Counted from the first letter of the stretch, positions 53,717-61,975 are shown. The stretch is 64,000 bases of DNA from Castellaniella denitrificans (GCF_027214045.1 NZ_JAPWHE010000006.1:62001-126000); one strand, 5' to 3'. Made by a program: numbers and translations. Notes: generated by a model from the sequence alone, not told the origin.

Positions 53717-54031
53717 TCAGTGGCGTGATCGCGTGAGCAAGCCGATGGCATAGGCCGCCATCGTCGTGGCCGCAATCACCATCCAGGGGTTTTCATGCAC
53801 GAATTTTTGTGTGTCATGGCCCGCCGCGCGCAGGCGTCCCTGTGCCTGTTGCTCCAGATCCCGCAGGCTGCCCAGTGCCTTGCTGGCTTTTTCCTTGATG
53901 CTCACCGCCTGGTCATCCGCTGCATCGCCCAGGTGCTGCAGGATGTCTTCGAGGTCATGCGTGAGCTCGGTGAGGCTCTGGCGCATATCGATGGCCGGAT
54001 GCTTGCTGTCGGTTTGTGAGGGTGAAAGCAT
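53717..54031 (-). CDS. DUF883/ElaB-like membrane-anchored protein
   Basis: This 104-residue protein has a long amphipathic helical region (SLTELTHDLEDILQHLGDAA, ALGSLRDLEQQAQGRLRAAG). A single C-terminal transmembrane anchor follows (NPWMVIAATTMAAYAIGLLT) and ends in SRH. This is the layout of DUF883 proteins such as E. coli ElaB and YqjD, which tether ribosomes or other complexes to the inner membrane in stationary phase. The ATG at 54031 has CAGGAG upstream, in nearly the same context as hsp20. An FNR box lies at 54145. Confidence 0.88.
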   Translation of the reverse strand: MLSPSQTDSKHPAIDMRQSLTELTHDLEDILQHLGDAADDQAVSIKEKASKALGSLRDLEQQAQGRLRAAGHDTQKFVHENPWMVIAATTMAAYAIGLLTRSRH

Positions 54032-54144
54032 GTGGATCTCCTGATGCAAGGGACGGACCGGGTCCGGTGTCGATGGCGAACGGATGGCATCGACCTTCGA
54101 CCAGGCGATGCAGAACCATGGTGCCGTCCGGCGCGGGGATCATG

Positions 54145-54158
54145 TTGACGGCAGTCAA
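54145..54158 (-). promoter_or_regulatory. FNR box upstream of the DUF883 gene
   Basis: TTGACggcaGTCAA. It is centred about 120 bases before the DUF883 start. The -10 at the usual distance is weaker here than in the other units. Confidence 0.7.
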
Positions 54159-54201
54159 GAGAACGGTATGCAGTGCGATCAGACCCGCATCCTTAACTTT
54201 A

Positions 54202-54217
54202 CATAATATACATTATG
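54202..54217. promoter_or_regulatory. AT-rich palindrome upstream of the motA-like gene
   Basis: CATAAT, ATAC, ATTATG: a perfect 6-bp inverted repeat in an AT-rich island (TTTACATAATATACATTATG) that stands out from the GC-rich surroundings. It lies 109 bases before the MotA-like start and could be an operator and/or contain a -10. Confidence 0.45.
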
Positions 54218-54325
54218 CGAATTAAATGACGTCCAGCAGACATGAAACCGCCCGCTGTTCTCCGAGCGCGGCCGCCGCCGATCACGGTAAGATGCCACTG
54301 TTTTCCGTCCAACAGTCCTCCGCGC

Positions 54326-55141
54326 ATGAATCCGTCCACCCTGATCGGCATCGTCGCCAGCATCGTGATGCTGGCCATCGTCCTGTTCCTGTCGGCCGAG
54401 GATCCGGGCCTGTTCGTCGACTGGCCGGGCCTGGGCATCGTGCTGATCGGGACGGCCGCCGCGACTTTCATTGCGTATCCGCTGCGCGAAGTCATGCGCA
54501 TCTTCGGACTGATCCGCAGCGTCGTGCACCGCGAGCGTCTGGACGTCGACAAGGATCTGGAGGATCTGGTCGAGATCGCCCGCATCTGGATGCAAAGCGA
54601 CATTCATGCCGTCGAACAGGCGCTGGAACGGGTATCCAGCCCTTTTCTGCGCAACGGTGTGCAGTTCGTGATCGACAACGTGCCTGAACAGGACATCCTG
54701 GATCTGCTGCAATGGCGTGTCGCCCGCATGAAGGCAAAGGAACACGCCGAGGCCCAGTTGTTTCGCGCCATGGCGGGATTCGCGCCGGCCTTCGGCATGC
54801 TGGGGACCTTGGTCGGTCTGGTCAATCTGCTGTTTCTGCTGGGCGACGGCGACATCACGGCCATCGGACGCCAGATGGCCCTGGCGCTGATGACGACTTT
54901 TTACGGCGTGCTATTGGCCAATCTGGTGTTCAAGCCCGTGGCGGTCAAACTGGAGCGTCGCACCGAACAGCGGCTGATCCTGATGAACACGCTGATGCAG
55001 GGCATCGCGATGATGAGCCAGAAGCGCAGCCCGGCCCTCATGCGGGAAACGCTGAAGGCCTTCATCGAGGATGTCCGCGATGAAATCCGCGACCAGGAAC
55101 CCGCCGTCGCGATCAAGGACAAGGAGCCTGAGCCCTCATGA
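54326..55141 (+). CDS. MotA/PomA-type stator subunit
   Basis: This 271-residue inner-membrane protein of the MotA/TolQ/ExbB superfamily has four membrane helices. Conserved blocks are TLIGIVASIVMLAIVLFL, GLGIVLIGTAAATFIAYPL, a charged cytoplasmic loop (LLQWRVARMKAKEHAEAQLF) and FAPAFGMLGTLVGLVNLLF, with the proline and glycine-rich helix typical of MotA. It partners the MotB-like protein encoded directly after it (ATGA overlap) to make an ion-driven stator. There are no flagellar genes in the window, so whether it drives flagella, gliding or an envelope process is open. The ATG at 54326 starts the first helix. Confidence 0.85.
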   Translation: MNPSTLIGIVASIVMLAIVLFLSAEDPGLFVDWPGLGIVLIGTAAATFIAYPLREVMRIFGLIRSVVHRERLDVDKDLEDLVEIARIWMQSDIHAVEQALERVSSPFLRNGVQFVIDNVPEQDILDLLQWRVARMKAKEHAEAQLFRAMAGFAPAFGMLGTLVGLVNLLFLLGDGDITAIGRQMALALMTTFYGVLLANLVFKPVAVKLERRTEQRLILMNTLMQGIAMMSQKRSPALMRETLKAFIEDVRDEIRDQEPAVAIKDKEPEPS

Positions 55142-56286
55142 GGCCCGGATCCGCCCAACTGAACCCGGCCCAGGCCATTGCCCAGCGCATGCGGGCAATG
55201 GAAGTCGAGCTGCAGCAGGCCCGCCAGGCCTTGCGGCGGGACCGCAATCGGGCGGGCGTGACCGACCGCTGGAGCCTGGAACCGACGGCGGCGGAATCGA
55301 TCCAGGAAGAAGGCTGGTTCATGACTTACCTGGACATGATGACCCTGCTGCTGGTCGCAATGATCGTGATGCTGGCTTTTTCCGGTTCCATCGGCAAGCG
55401 CATGTCCGCGCCGGGCCACGCCTTGCACCTGGATGCGACGCCGGCCCTGTCCGTGACGCTGGCACCGATTCCGGCGCCTGACGACGAGGTGTTCCCCTAT
55501 TCCGCCGAGGATGCGGCGCGCGCGTTCGACGCGCCGCCGGCCGCGCCCGAACACTCGCCGCTGTTCGGCACCTTTCCGGATTTCGAGCCCGAGCCGCCAC
55601 CCGCCCCCGCCACGGTCGCCGCGACAAGCGCGCCGCAAGAGGCCGTCGATCCTGCGGCCTTGCCGCGGATTCCTTCGCCGGAGGACATCGCGCCCTATTC
55701 CGCCGAGGATGCCGCGCGCGCGTTCGACGCGCCGTCCGCATCCGCGCGCTCGGACGAGAAGGCGGAACCGCCCGCCACGTCCGCCGGTCCTTCGGCGCCC
55801 GCCACAAACGAGCCGTCCGAAGGCGCTGCCCTGGCGGCGTCCCTGCCGCTGGGGGAACTGGGCCACGATGTCGAAGTGATCGTCAACCAGCGTTCCATCA
55901 GTTTCCGGGTCAACAGCGAGATCCTGTTCGGCACGGGCCAGACGGATCTCAGCCGGGAAGGCCTGTCGGTGCTGCGGCGCATGGCCAAGGTGCTGTCGGA
56001 CGCCGGCTACGACATCACGGTCGAGGGCCACACGGATTCCGTGCCGGTGCGCAGCAACGCCCGGTATCCGTCCAATTGGGAACTGTCCAGCGCCCGGGCC
56101 GGCAGCGTGGTGCGTTATCTGCAGGCCAATGGCATCGCCAAGGGCCACCTGAAGGCGGTGGGCTACGCCGATTCCCGGCCGATCGCCGACAACGGTTCTT
56201 CGGATGGGCGCGCGCGCAACCGCCGGGTCGAACTGGTGGTGGAAAAACCGCATGGGGATCGCGACGGGCCCAAACCCGCCGATTGA
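55138..56286 (+). CDS. MotB/OmpA-type stator subunit with repeated linker
   Basis: This 382-residue protein has a cytoplasmic N-terminus and one membrane helix with the ion-binding Asp66 (WFMTYLDMMTLLLVAMIVML). A long Pro/Ala-rich periplasmic linker follows, then a C-terminal OmpA peptidoglycan-binding domain (SFRVNSEILFGTGQTDLS, ITVEGHTDSVPVRSN, NWELSSARAGSVVRYL, DGRARNRRVELVVE). The linker carries the 14-residue unit PYSAEDAARAFDAP twice, encoded by a 42-base DNA repeat. The linker is longer than in typical MotB. It is coupled to the MotA-like gene by ATGA overlap. Confidence 0.87.
   Translation: MRPGSAQLNPAQAIAQRMRAMEVELQQARQALRRDRNRAGVTDRWSLEPTAAESIQEEGWFMTYLDMMTLLLVAMIVMLAFSGSIGKRMSAPGHALHLDATPALSVTLAPIPAPDDEVFPYSAEDAARAFDAPPAAPEHSPLFGTFPDFEPEPPPAPATVAATSAPQEAVDPAALPRIPSPEDIAPYSAEDAARAFDAPSASARSDEKAEPPATSAGPSAPATNEPSEGAALAASLPLGELGHDVEVIVNQRSISFRVNSEILFGTGQTDLSREGLSVLRRMAKVLSDAGYDITVEGHTDSVPVRSNARYPSNWELSSARAGSVVRYLQANGIAKGHLKAVGYADSRPIADNGSSDGRARNRRVELVVEKPHGDRDGPKPAD
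55495..55536 (+). repeat. Intragenic direct repeat in motB-like linker, copy 1
   Basis: The 42-base unit encoding PYSAEDAARAFDAP differs by a single base from the copy at 55693, so the duplication is recent or kept homogeneous. Confidence 0.8.
55693..55734 (+). repeat. Intragenic direct repeat in motB-like linker, copy 2
   Basis: Second copy of the 42-base unit, 198 bases downstream of the first and in the same reading frame, so gain or loss of the segment between them by recombination would keep the frame. Confidence 0.8.
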
Positions 56287-56306
56287 CCCCCGCGCGCCCC
56301 GGCGCT

Positions 56307-56738
56307 TCAGTCGCGCGAGAACGGGCGGCCGTCGAAGTCGAGCGTGACCAGATTGCCGTCCATCGGGCCCATGCCGGGCGCATTCAGGGGCATGCCGGGC
56401 GCGGCGGCGCCGCGTATATTCCCGGAGGCCAGCAGTTTGCGCACGGCCGGGGCCGGCACGTGGCCTTCGATGATCTGACCGCTCGATTCCAGCCGCGCCG
56501 TGTGGCAGGACGCCAATTCCATGGGGACCCCCAGTCGGGTCTTGACCGCCGCCATATCGGACGAAGGCACTTCGCGCACATCGAAGCCTTCGGTGCGCAT
56601 GTGCTCGGCCCAGCCATGGCAGCAGCCACAGTTCGGGTCCTGATAGACGGTGACGGCTTCGCCCGCCTGGACGGCGGGGACGGCAAAGGAAATGCCCAGG
56701 GCGGCGGCCAGCAGGCCGAAGGCGAAGAATCGTTTCAT
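56307..56738 (-). CDS. DUF411 family secreted protein
   Basis: This 143-residue exported protein has a signal peptide ending AVQA. The mature part (GEAVTVYQDPNCGCCHGWAEHM) has the CGCC motif, then ELASCHTARLESSGQIIEGH and GVPM-type segments that define DUF411. The fold is thioredoxin-like, and family members have been linked to copper or metal handling, but the function is not established. The C-terminal tail is Met/Gly/Pro-rich (APGMPLNAPGMGPMDG). It is a single gene that converges on the stator genes. Confidence 0.88.
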   Translation of the reverse strand: MKRFFAFGLLAAALGISFAVPAVQAGEAVTVYQDPNCGCCHGWAEHMRTEGFDVREVPSSDMAAVKTRLGVPMELASCHTARLESSGQIIEGHVPAPAVRKLLASGNIRGAAAPGMPLNAPGMGPMDGNLVTLDFDGRPFSRD

Positions 56739-56825
56739 GCATACCTCGGAAAATGAACCCCGCCCGTGGAAATCGGCGGACTGTCATTGGAGCGTGAAAA
56801 GGCGGATTGGTTCAATCGCGCCGGA

Positions 56826-57122
56826 TCAGATCTGCTCGAAACGCTCGTAATGGCGTTCCGTCGGGGTTTCAGTATGGGACACGCCGGTTACCCGGGCGGC
56901 GGGCGGTCCCTGGAGCAGCCAGGACAGCATGCGGTCGACCGCGGCGCGGTCGCCCTGGAGCAAGACCTCGACCCGGCCGTCGGGCAGATTGCGTGCCCAG
57001 CCGCCGAGCTTGAGCTGGTGCGCCTGGCGGACGGTGGCGGCGCGAAAGCCGACGCCCTGCACGCGGCCTTCGACGAAGGCGGTCAGGGTCTCGAGTTCAT
57101 GGTGCTCAGGCAGGGGTTTCAT
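56826..57122 (-). CDS. acyP: Acylphosphatase
   Basis: This 98-residue enzyme hydrolyses acyl phosphates such as acetyl phosphate and carbamoyl phosphate. The signature AFVEGRVQGVGFRAATVRQA contains the catalytic Arg, and GGWARNLPDGRVEVLLQGD contains the catalytic Asn. The length is normal. The ATG at 57122 gives the standard short N-terminus; in-frame extensions upstream (for example a start near 57160) would add residues not typical of the family. No good Shine-Dalgarno is seen. It is a single gene, divergent from the CPBP protease gene. Confidence 0.93.
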   Translation of the reverse strand: MKPLPEHHELETLTAFVEGRVQGVGFRAATVRQAHQLKLGGWARNLPDGRVEVLLQGDRAAVDRMLSWLLQGPPAARVTGVSHTETPTERHYERFEQI

Positions 57123-57351
57123 ACGGTCGTGGGTCGGTAAACGATCGGTCAATTCGACCATTGAACTGTAGCCGAAACGGACCATGAACAGGAGTCCGGG
57201 CAGACTGCGGCGTCGGCTCGGTCGCCCTGCCCGCTCAGCGCGGCTGAAGGGCCGGCGCGCGAGAAGGCGCCATGACGGAGAATGGAAAGAATCGTACACT
57301 CCAGGCGCCGTCGGCCCCCCTTCGGATTCAGAGTCAATTCCTGGAGTAGAG

Positions 57352-58212
57352 ATGTCAATGTTTGCCATGCCGTGGATCGCAATTTTCCCCGCAGCGCTTA
57401 CCGTGTGGTTGTTTCCCTTGCGATGGCTGAGTCTGGGGCTGCTCGTCATCGGGTATGGTGTCGCCCTGGCGGATGGGCAGTTAGGCTTCATGGCCGCGAT
57501 TCCGATCGCGTCACTGATTTTGGCCGCCTATGCGGTGTCGCCGCGCCGCAAGCCCTATCTCCAATATATCGGACACGCGCTCTTCGTCGTGCTCGCCACG
57601 GCTCTGAGCCTGCATTGGCTACCGGGTTTTCACAATCCCCTTGTGATCGGTCCCGAGAGATTCACCGCGGATGCCGTGCCTTTTGCGATGTATCTCAATC
57701 TGGACAAGCTCCTGGTCGGCTTCTGGCTGCTGCATGTCCTGCCGTGGACCCGGCCCCCGCATGAATGGCGCGTGTCGCTGAAAGCGGGATTCGGAGCCAT
57801 GCTGATGACGATCGCGGCTTGTTTGTGGACCGCAGTGCTGCTTGGCGTCGTCAGATGGGAACCGAAATGGCCTTCCGCCAGTTGGCTGTGGCTGCTGAAC
57901 AATTTGCTGCTGGTCACTCTCACCGAAGAGGCCTTGTTCCGCGGCTATCTGCAGGGTGGCCTGAGCCGCCTGCTCAGGCGGCAGCCATACGCGGATGCGA
58001 TCGCCCTCTGTGTGGCGGCCGTGCTGTTCGGTCTTGTCCATGCCGCAGGCGGATGGCAATGGATCGTGCTCGGAAGCATCGCAGGTATCGGATATGGGCT
58101 GGCGTACCGCTTCGGCGGACTCCAGGCGGCGGTGCTGGCGCATTTCGGTTTGAACGTGACGCACTTTTTCCTGTTCACCTATCCGATGCTGCAACCGGTC
58201 GGACCCTCGTGA
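57352..58212 (+). CDS. CPBP-family intramembrane metalloprotease
   Basis: This 286-residue inner-membrane protein has about eight helices and the CPBP/Abi motifs. Motif 1 is LTEEALFRGYLQGGL (EExxxR), motif 2 FGLVHAAGGW and motif 3 HFGLNVTHFF. These glutamates and histidines form the catalytic site of Rce1-like proteases; bacterial members may process peptides or act in immunity and bacteriocin self-protection. CTGGAG lies five bases before the ATG at 57352, deciding against a longer in-frame start at 57184. No peptide or bacteriocin gene is next to it. Confidence 0.92.
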   Translation: MSMFAMPWIAIFPAALTVWLFPLRWLSLGLLVIGYGVALADGQLGFMAAIPIASLILAAYAVSPRRKPYLQYIGHALFVVLATALSLHWLPGFHNPLVIGPERFTADAVPFAMYLNLDKLLVGFWLLHVLPWTRPPHEWRVSLKAGFGAMLMTIAACLWTAVLLGVVRWEPKWPSASWLWLLNNLLLVTLTEEALFRGYLQGGLSRLLRRQPYADAIALCVAAVLFGLVHAAGGWQWIVLGSIAGIGYGLAYRFGGLQAAVLAHFGLNVTHFFLFTYPMLQPVGPS

Positions 58213-58217
58213 CCCGT

Positions 58218-58281
58218 CCTCGGCATTCATCCGCCACGCGTTGCCTCTCGCCAATCGCCGAGGCGTCGGGTTTTTCTTTTC
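58218..58281 (+). terminator. Possible terminator after the CPBP gene
   Basis: CCTCGGC (58218-58224) and GCCGAGG (58257-58263) form a 7-bp stem with a long loop. A T-rich stretch (TTTTTCTTTT) follows after seven bases. Loop size makes this uncertain. Confidence 0.4.
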
Positions 58282-58407
58282 CATCGTAACGGTCATAAAG
58301 ACATAGCCCATTGGTCGTTCTCTCCGGCAGGCCTGGCCCCTAGAATGCTTCCATCGCGCCATTGGGCACTCAGCCCCCTGGCACCATCCGATTCACTCGA
58401 GGCCCCC

Positions 58408-59667
58408 ATGAGCAACGCATCCGTTCGCAAGCACACCGTGGTGATCGTCGGCGCCGGTACCGGCGGCACCACCGTCGCCGCCCAGTTGCGGCGCCACGAA
58501 CCCGGTCTGGACATCGCCGTCATCGATCCGTCCGGCCACCATGATTACCAGCCCGCCTGGACGCTGGTGGGCGGCGGCGCCTACAAGGCCGAAGATACCC
58601 GCCGCCCTTTGCACGACTGCCTGCCCGACGGCGTGCGCCACATCGCCCAACGCGTGACCGCCCTGCTGCCCGACGAGCGGCAGGTGGAACTGGGCGACGG
58701 CAGCCGGGTGGCCTACGATTACCTGGTGGTGGCCGCCGGCATCCAGATCGACTGGAACGCCATCGAGGGCCTGTCTGATGCCTTGGGCAAGCACGGCGTG
58801 ACCAGCAACTACCGCTACGATCTGGCGCCTTACACCTGGGAACTGGTGAGCCGTTTCGAGGGCGGCACGGCGATCTTCACCCAACCGGCCGGTGCGGTGA
58901 AATGCCCGGGTGCGCCGCAAAAGGCCCTCTATCTGGCGGCCGACGAATTCCGCCGCCGGGGCGTGAAGGCGGACAGCCTGCAGTTCCGCACGGCGGGTGC
59001 CGCGGTCTTCGGCGTGCCCTTCTACGCCCAGGCGCTGGACAAGGTGATGGCATCCTATGGCGCCCAGCCACGCTTTGGCCAGAATCTGGTCCAGGTGCGG
59101 GGCGAGGAAAGGATCGCCGTCTTCGAATCGGTGGTGGATGGCGAAAAAGTGCGCGAGGAAGTCGCCTACGATCTGCTGCACGTCGTGCCGCCGCAAGGCG
59201 CCCCGGATTTCATCCGCAACAGCCCGCTGGCCGACGACGCCGGCTGGCTGGAGGTGGACAAGCACACGCTGCGTCACACGCGCTATTCCAATGTGTTCGG
59301 CCTGGGGGACTGCACTTCGACGCCCAATAGCAAGACGGCAGCGGCCATCAAGAGTCAGGCCCCGGTGCTGACGCTCAACTTGCTGAGCGTCCTGCACGGC
59401 GCCGGCAACGTCGAGAGCTACGACGGCTACGCCGCCTGCCCGCTCACGACGTCGCGCGGCAAGGTCCTGCTGGCCGAATTCACTTATGGCGGCACGATCA
59501 CGCCCAGCTTTCCTTTCGACCCGCGCGTTCCGCGCCGTTTCTACTGGTGGCTCAAGCGCAGCTTCATGCCCTGGTTCTATTGGAACATGCTGCTCAAAGG
59601 CCGCGGCCTGCCGGTCACGCACCGCACGCGCCGCTTTCCGGCCGGCGTGCCTTCGGTGCAGCCCTGA
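58408..59667 (+). CDS. Sulfide:quinone oxidoreductase type flavoprotein
   Basis: This 419-residue FAD protein of the SQR/FCC family has an FAD motif VVIVGAGTGGTTVAAQL and an acidic-end DIAVIDPSGHHDYQPAWTLV. Active-site cysteines are C166 in GAVKCPGAPQKALYLA and C344 in YAACPLTTSRG, with GLGDCTSTPNSKTAAAI near the second FAD segment. The two-cysteine pattern (about 160 and 344) fits SQR. The C-terminal amphipathic region (RFYWWLKRSFMPWFYWNMLL) would attach it to the membrane. It oxidises sulfide to polysulfide or zero-valent sulfur with quinone. The ATG at 58408 begins the FAD fold. A TAGAAT -10-like element is at 58341. Confidence 0.88.
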   Translation: MSNASVRKHTVVIVGAGTGGTTVAAQLRRHEPGLDIAVIDPSGHHDYQPAWTLVGGGAYKAEDTRRPLHDCLPDGVRHIAQRVTALLPDERQVELGDGSRVAYDYLVVAAGIQIDWNAIEGLSDALGKHGVTSNYRYDLAPYTWELVSRFEGGTAIFTQPAGAVKCPGAPQKALYLAADEFRRRGVKADSLQFRTAGAAVFGVPFYAQALDKVMASYGAQPRFGQNLVQVRGEERIAVFESVVDGEKVREEVAYDLLHVVPPQGAPDFIRNSPLADDAGWLEVDKHTLRHTRYSNVFGLGDCTSTPNSKTAAAIKSQAPVLTLNLLSVLHGAGNVESYDGYAACPLTTSRGKVLLAEFTYGGTITPSFPFDPRVPRRFYWWLKRSFMPWFYWNMLLKGRGLPVTHRTRRFPAGVPSVQP

Positions 59668-59676
59668 CCGTGGCTC

Positions 59677-60459
59677 CTAGCCCCGGACCAGCAACACCGA
59701 AAGGGACGTCGGCTCGATGATCGTGGTCCCTGTGAAGGGCCGGTCGAACGAGGCGACCAGATAAAGGGTGGCGCCGAAACCCAGCGAAAACAGCGCCAGG
59801 GACAAGGCCAGAGGCCGGCGATGGCTCATGTGCAGTTCGCTCAGCACACAGGCGGCGACGAACAGCAGCACCAGCACCGCGACCCACTTCGTCGGCATCA
59901 CACGGCCATGGGAGGCCAGCAGGCGCTGATTGCGGGCGTTCTCGATGTCCGTCGTATAGCGCCGCAGCGCCTCGGCCGCGCGTTGAAGGACAATCTGGTC
60001 TGTTCCCGTCTCGATCCGTACCGAGATGACCATCAGGGTCTCCAACTGATCCTCGGCGATCTGGCTCGACCGGCCATCGCCCATCAGGGGCCATTCGTGC
60101 TCGATGACTTCGCGGATGTAATCATCGAGCACGCCCGTCACCTGTTCGCGCAGATCGGCTGGCAGGAATTTGACGATGCGCAGGGTGTCGGCCACGGCGA
60201 TGGCTTCCTGCTCCACGGCGGTCCGGCCCTTGGCATCCTGCTGCCAGATGTCGGATGCCACGAAGGCGATCACGATGCCCGTGGGCAGGAGGATGCCAGA
60301 GAGCATGGTACTGACCATGTTGGGCCTGTGGGCACCGGGAGGCCATAGCCGGCGCAGTGCGCCCATCAGGACCAGGGCGGCCACCGACAGGCAGCCCACC
60401 AGCAGCACGCAGACAGCGAACATGGCCCATTCGGGCAAGTCATACATGAAGTCGAACAC
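59677..60459 (-). CDS. DUF4239-like membrane protein
   Basis: This 260-residue protein has two N-terminal membrane helices (WAMFAVCVLLVGCLSVAALV, MVSTMLSGILLPTGIVIAFV). A charged, mostly helical middle (about residues 75-185) follows, then two C-terminal helices (WVAVLVLLFVAACVLSEL, LALSLALFSLGFGATLYLVA). This layout is that of DUF4239 (bestrophin-like) proteins of unknown function. Translation probably starts at the GTG at 60459, which has GAGGG six bases upstream; the ATG at 60447 is an alternative. It converges on the SQR-type gene. Confidence 0.75.
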   Translation of the reverse strand: MFDFMYDLPEWAMFAVCVLLVGCLSVAALVLMGALRRLWPPGAHRPNMVSTMLSGILLPTGIVIAFVASDIWQQDAKGRTAVEQEAIAVADTLRIVKFLPADLREQVTGVLDDYIREVIEHEWPLMGDGRSSQIAEDQLETLMVISVRIETGTDQIVLQRAAEALRRYTTDIENARNQRLLASHGRVMPTKWVAVLVLLFVAACVLSELHMSHRRPLALSLALFSLGFGATLYLVASFDRPFTGTTIIEPTSLSVLLVRG

Positions 60460-60525
60460 GAAGCCCTCGCTGGATGTCGGTGGGTGCCCGGCCCTCCGGA
60501 AACGGGCCTGAACGTCAGGCGCGGA

Positions 60526-60870
60526 TCAGAGAACGTCCCGGATCTTTTCTAAGGGGCGGCACAGGCGTGCGCCCTTGTCCGTGACGACGAAGGGCCGGTT
60601 CAGCAGAATGGGATGCCGTTCAATGGCATCGAGCAACTGCTCGTCCGTCAACGCGGTGTCCGCCAGTCCCAGGGATGCGTAAACGGGTTCCTTGGGGCGC
60701 AAGGCTTCGCGCACCGTCAAGCCCGCCGCCCGGATCAGCTCGCGCAGCACCTCGCGCGGCGGCGGGTTGCGCAGGTATTCGATCACTTCGACGGGCCGCC
60801 CCGTGGCCTGGAGCGTCTCAAGCGCCTGGCGCGACGTGCCGCAGCGCGGGTTGTGGTAGATTCTGAACAT
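60526..60870 (-). CDS. arsC: ArsC/Spx-family arsenate reductase-like protein
   Basis: This 114-residue thioredoxin-fold protein has the catalytic cysteine at residue 10 in IYHNPRCGTSRQAL and the ArsC-type IERHPILLNRPFVVTDKGARL with the conserved arginines near RPLEKI. In glutaredoxin-linked ArsC this Cys attacks arsenate, but many stand-alone relatives (YffB, ArsC-like) have other or unknown roles. There is no arsR or other ars gene beside it. It is a single minus-strand gene. Confidence 0.85.
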   Translation of the reverse strand: MFRIYHNPRCGTSRQALETLQATGRPVEVIEYLRNPPPREVLRELIRAAGLTVREALRPKEPVYASLGLADTALTDEQLLDAIERHPILLNRPFVVTDKGARLCRPLEKIRDVL

Positions 60871-61019
60871 ATGGCCTTTCCAGACGGAAAGGCCTCATTA
60901 TCCACGATCCGGCCGCCTGAAATTCCCTCCCCGCCTGCGATTCCGGACACCGCGCGTCCTCCAGCCCATTGATGCCCATGCCGATGCCTCCGCCGTTCGA
61001 GACCCACCCGTCCTTTTCC

Positions 61020-61805
61020 ATGCGCACCGTCCTGCCTGCGATGGCGCTGACCCTGGCGCTGGCCGGTTGCGCCAGCGGGCCCAGGGACAATCTCAGCCTG
61101 GTGCCCGCACAGCTCGATGCGCAGACCAGCCGGGAGGGATTGTTCACGCAACCCGTGAAATGGTCCCGGGAACGGCCGGGCTGCCGGGGAGAATGTCCGA
61201 CGCTGACGGTCGATTCCCTGGCTTTTCCGGGACATCCCCGCCTGACGGCCTTGATCGATCATGCCCTGGCGGCCATGACCTGGGTCGACACGCAACGCGC
61301 CGCGCCCTATGACACGCTGGACGGTTTCGAGGCGTATTACTGGAAGACCGCCGGCGCGCGCGACGAGGTCCGGCTGACGGCGCGGACGCGCTATCGCAAC
61401 GAGCGCCTGACCGTGGTCGAGCTGGATGCCGGCCAGTACCGGACGGGCATGGCCCATGGCATGAGCGGGTCGCAGTTGCTGAACTGGGACAATGCGTCGG
61501 AAAAAGCCCTGACGATCGACAATCTGCTGGCGCCTGGCGCGCGTCCTGCCTTCGACGCGGCGCTGCGCGCCGAGCATGCCCGCTGGCTGGACCAGCATGC
61601 CGACGCCATGGACAACCGGGACAATTTCGATCGCATGTGGCCCTTTGCGTCCAGCGACAACGTGGGGCTGACCGATCTGGGCGTGCTGGTCAAATACCAG
61701 CCTTACGAGATCGCCCCCTACGCCTGGGGTCAACCTGAACTGCTGATCCCCTACGACCGCCTGCGAGGCATCCTGCGTCCGAAGTTCCTGCCGCCGAATG
61801 CTTAG
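61020..61805 (+). CDS. Lipoprotein with RsiV/DUF3298-like domain
   Basis: This 261-residue predicted outer- or inner-membrane lipoprotein has a signal peptide MRTVLPAMALTLALAGC with lipobox LAGC. The mature protein has a DUF4163/PdaC-like region (WSRERPGCRGECPTLTVDSL) and a C-terminal DUF3298/RsiV-like domain (VLVKYQPYEIAPYAWGQPEL). Relatives are periplasmic and in some cases sense or bind cell-wall material; function here is unknown. The ATG at 61020 is chosen because it starts the lipoprotein signal directly; ATGs at 60969-60978 lie upstream in frame. Confidence 0.8.
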   Translation: MRTVLPAMALTLALAGCASGPRDNLSLVPAQLDAQTSREGLFTQPVKWSRERPGCRGECPTLTVDSLAFPGHPRLTALIDHALAAMTWVDTQRAAPYDTLDGFEAYYWKTAGARDEVRLTARTRYRNERLTVVELDAGQYRTGMAHGMSGSQLLNWDNASEKALTIDNLLAPGARPAFDAALRAEHARWLDQHADAMDNRDNFDRMWPFASSDNVGLTDLGVLVKYQPYEIAPYAWGQPELLIPYDRLRGILRPKFLPPNA

Positions 61806-61941
61806 GCGTCCAGGTGCGCGGTCTGCGCCGCCCCATGTCCCGCCTCATCCTCATACGCTTATAGCGTCGCCGCATAATGCGCGGCGATCATATCCTTGGA
61901 TGAAAGGATTCGTTCTGTCCCCAAAAGGAACGCTTTAACCT

Positions 61942-61969
61942 GAGCCCTCGTCAATCACGCCGAGGGCTC
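61942..61969 (+). promoter_or_regulatory. Hairpin covering the sulfate-binding-protein ribosome site
   Basis: GAGCCCTCG (61942-61950) and CGAGGGCTC (61961-61969) form a perfect 9-bp stem with a 10-base loop. The only Shine-Dalgarno-like sequence (GAGGG, 61962-61966) lies in the right arm, ten bases before the ATG. The stem would hide it unless it is melted. The TTT after the stem is too short for a normal terminator. Confidence 0.55.
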
Positions 61970-61975
61970 TTTCCG

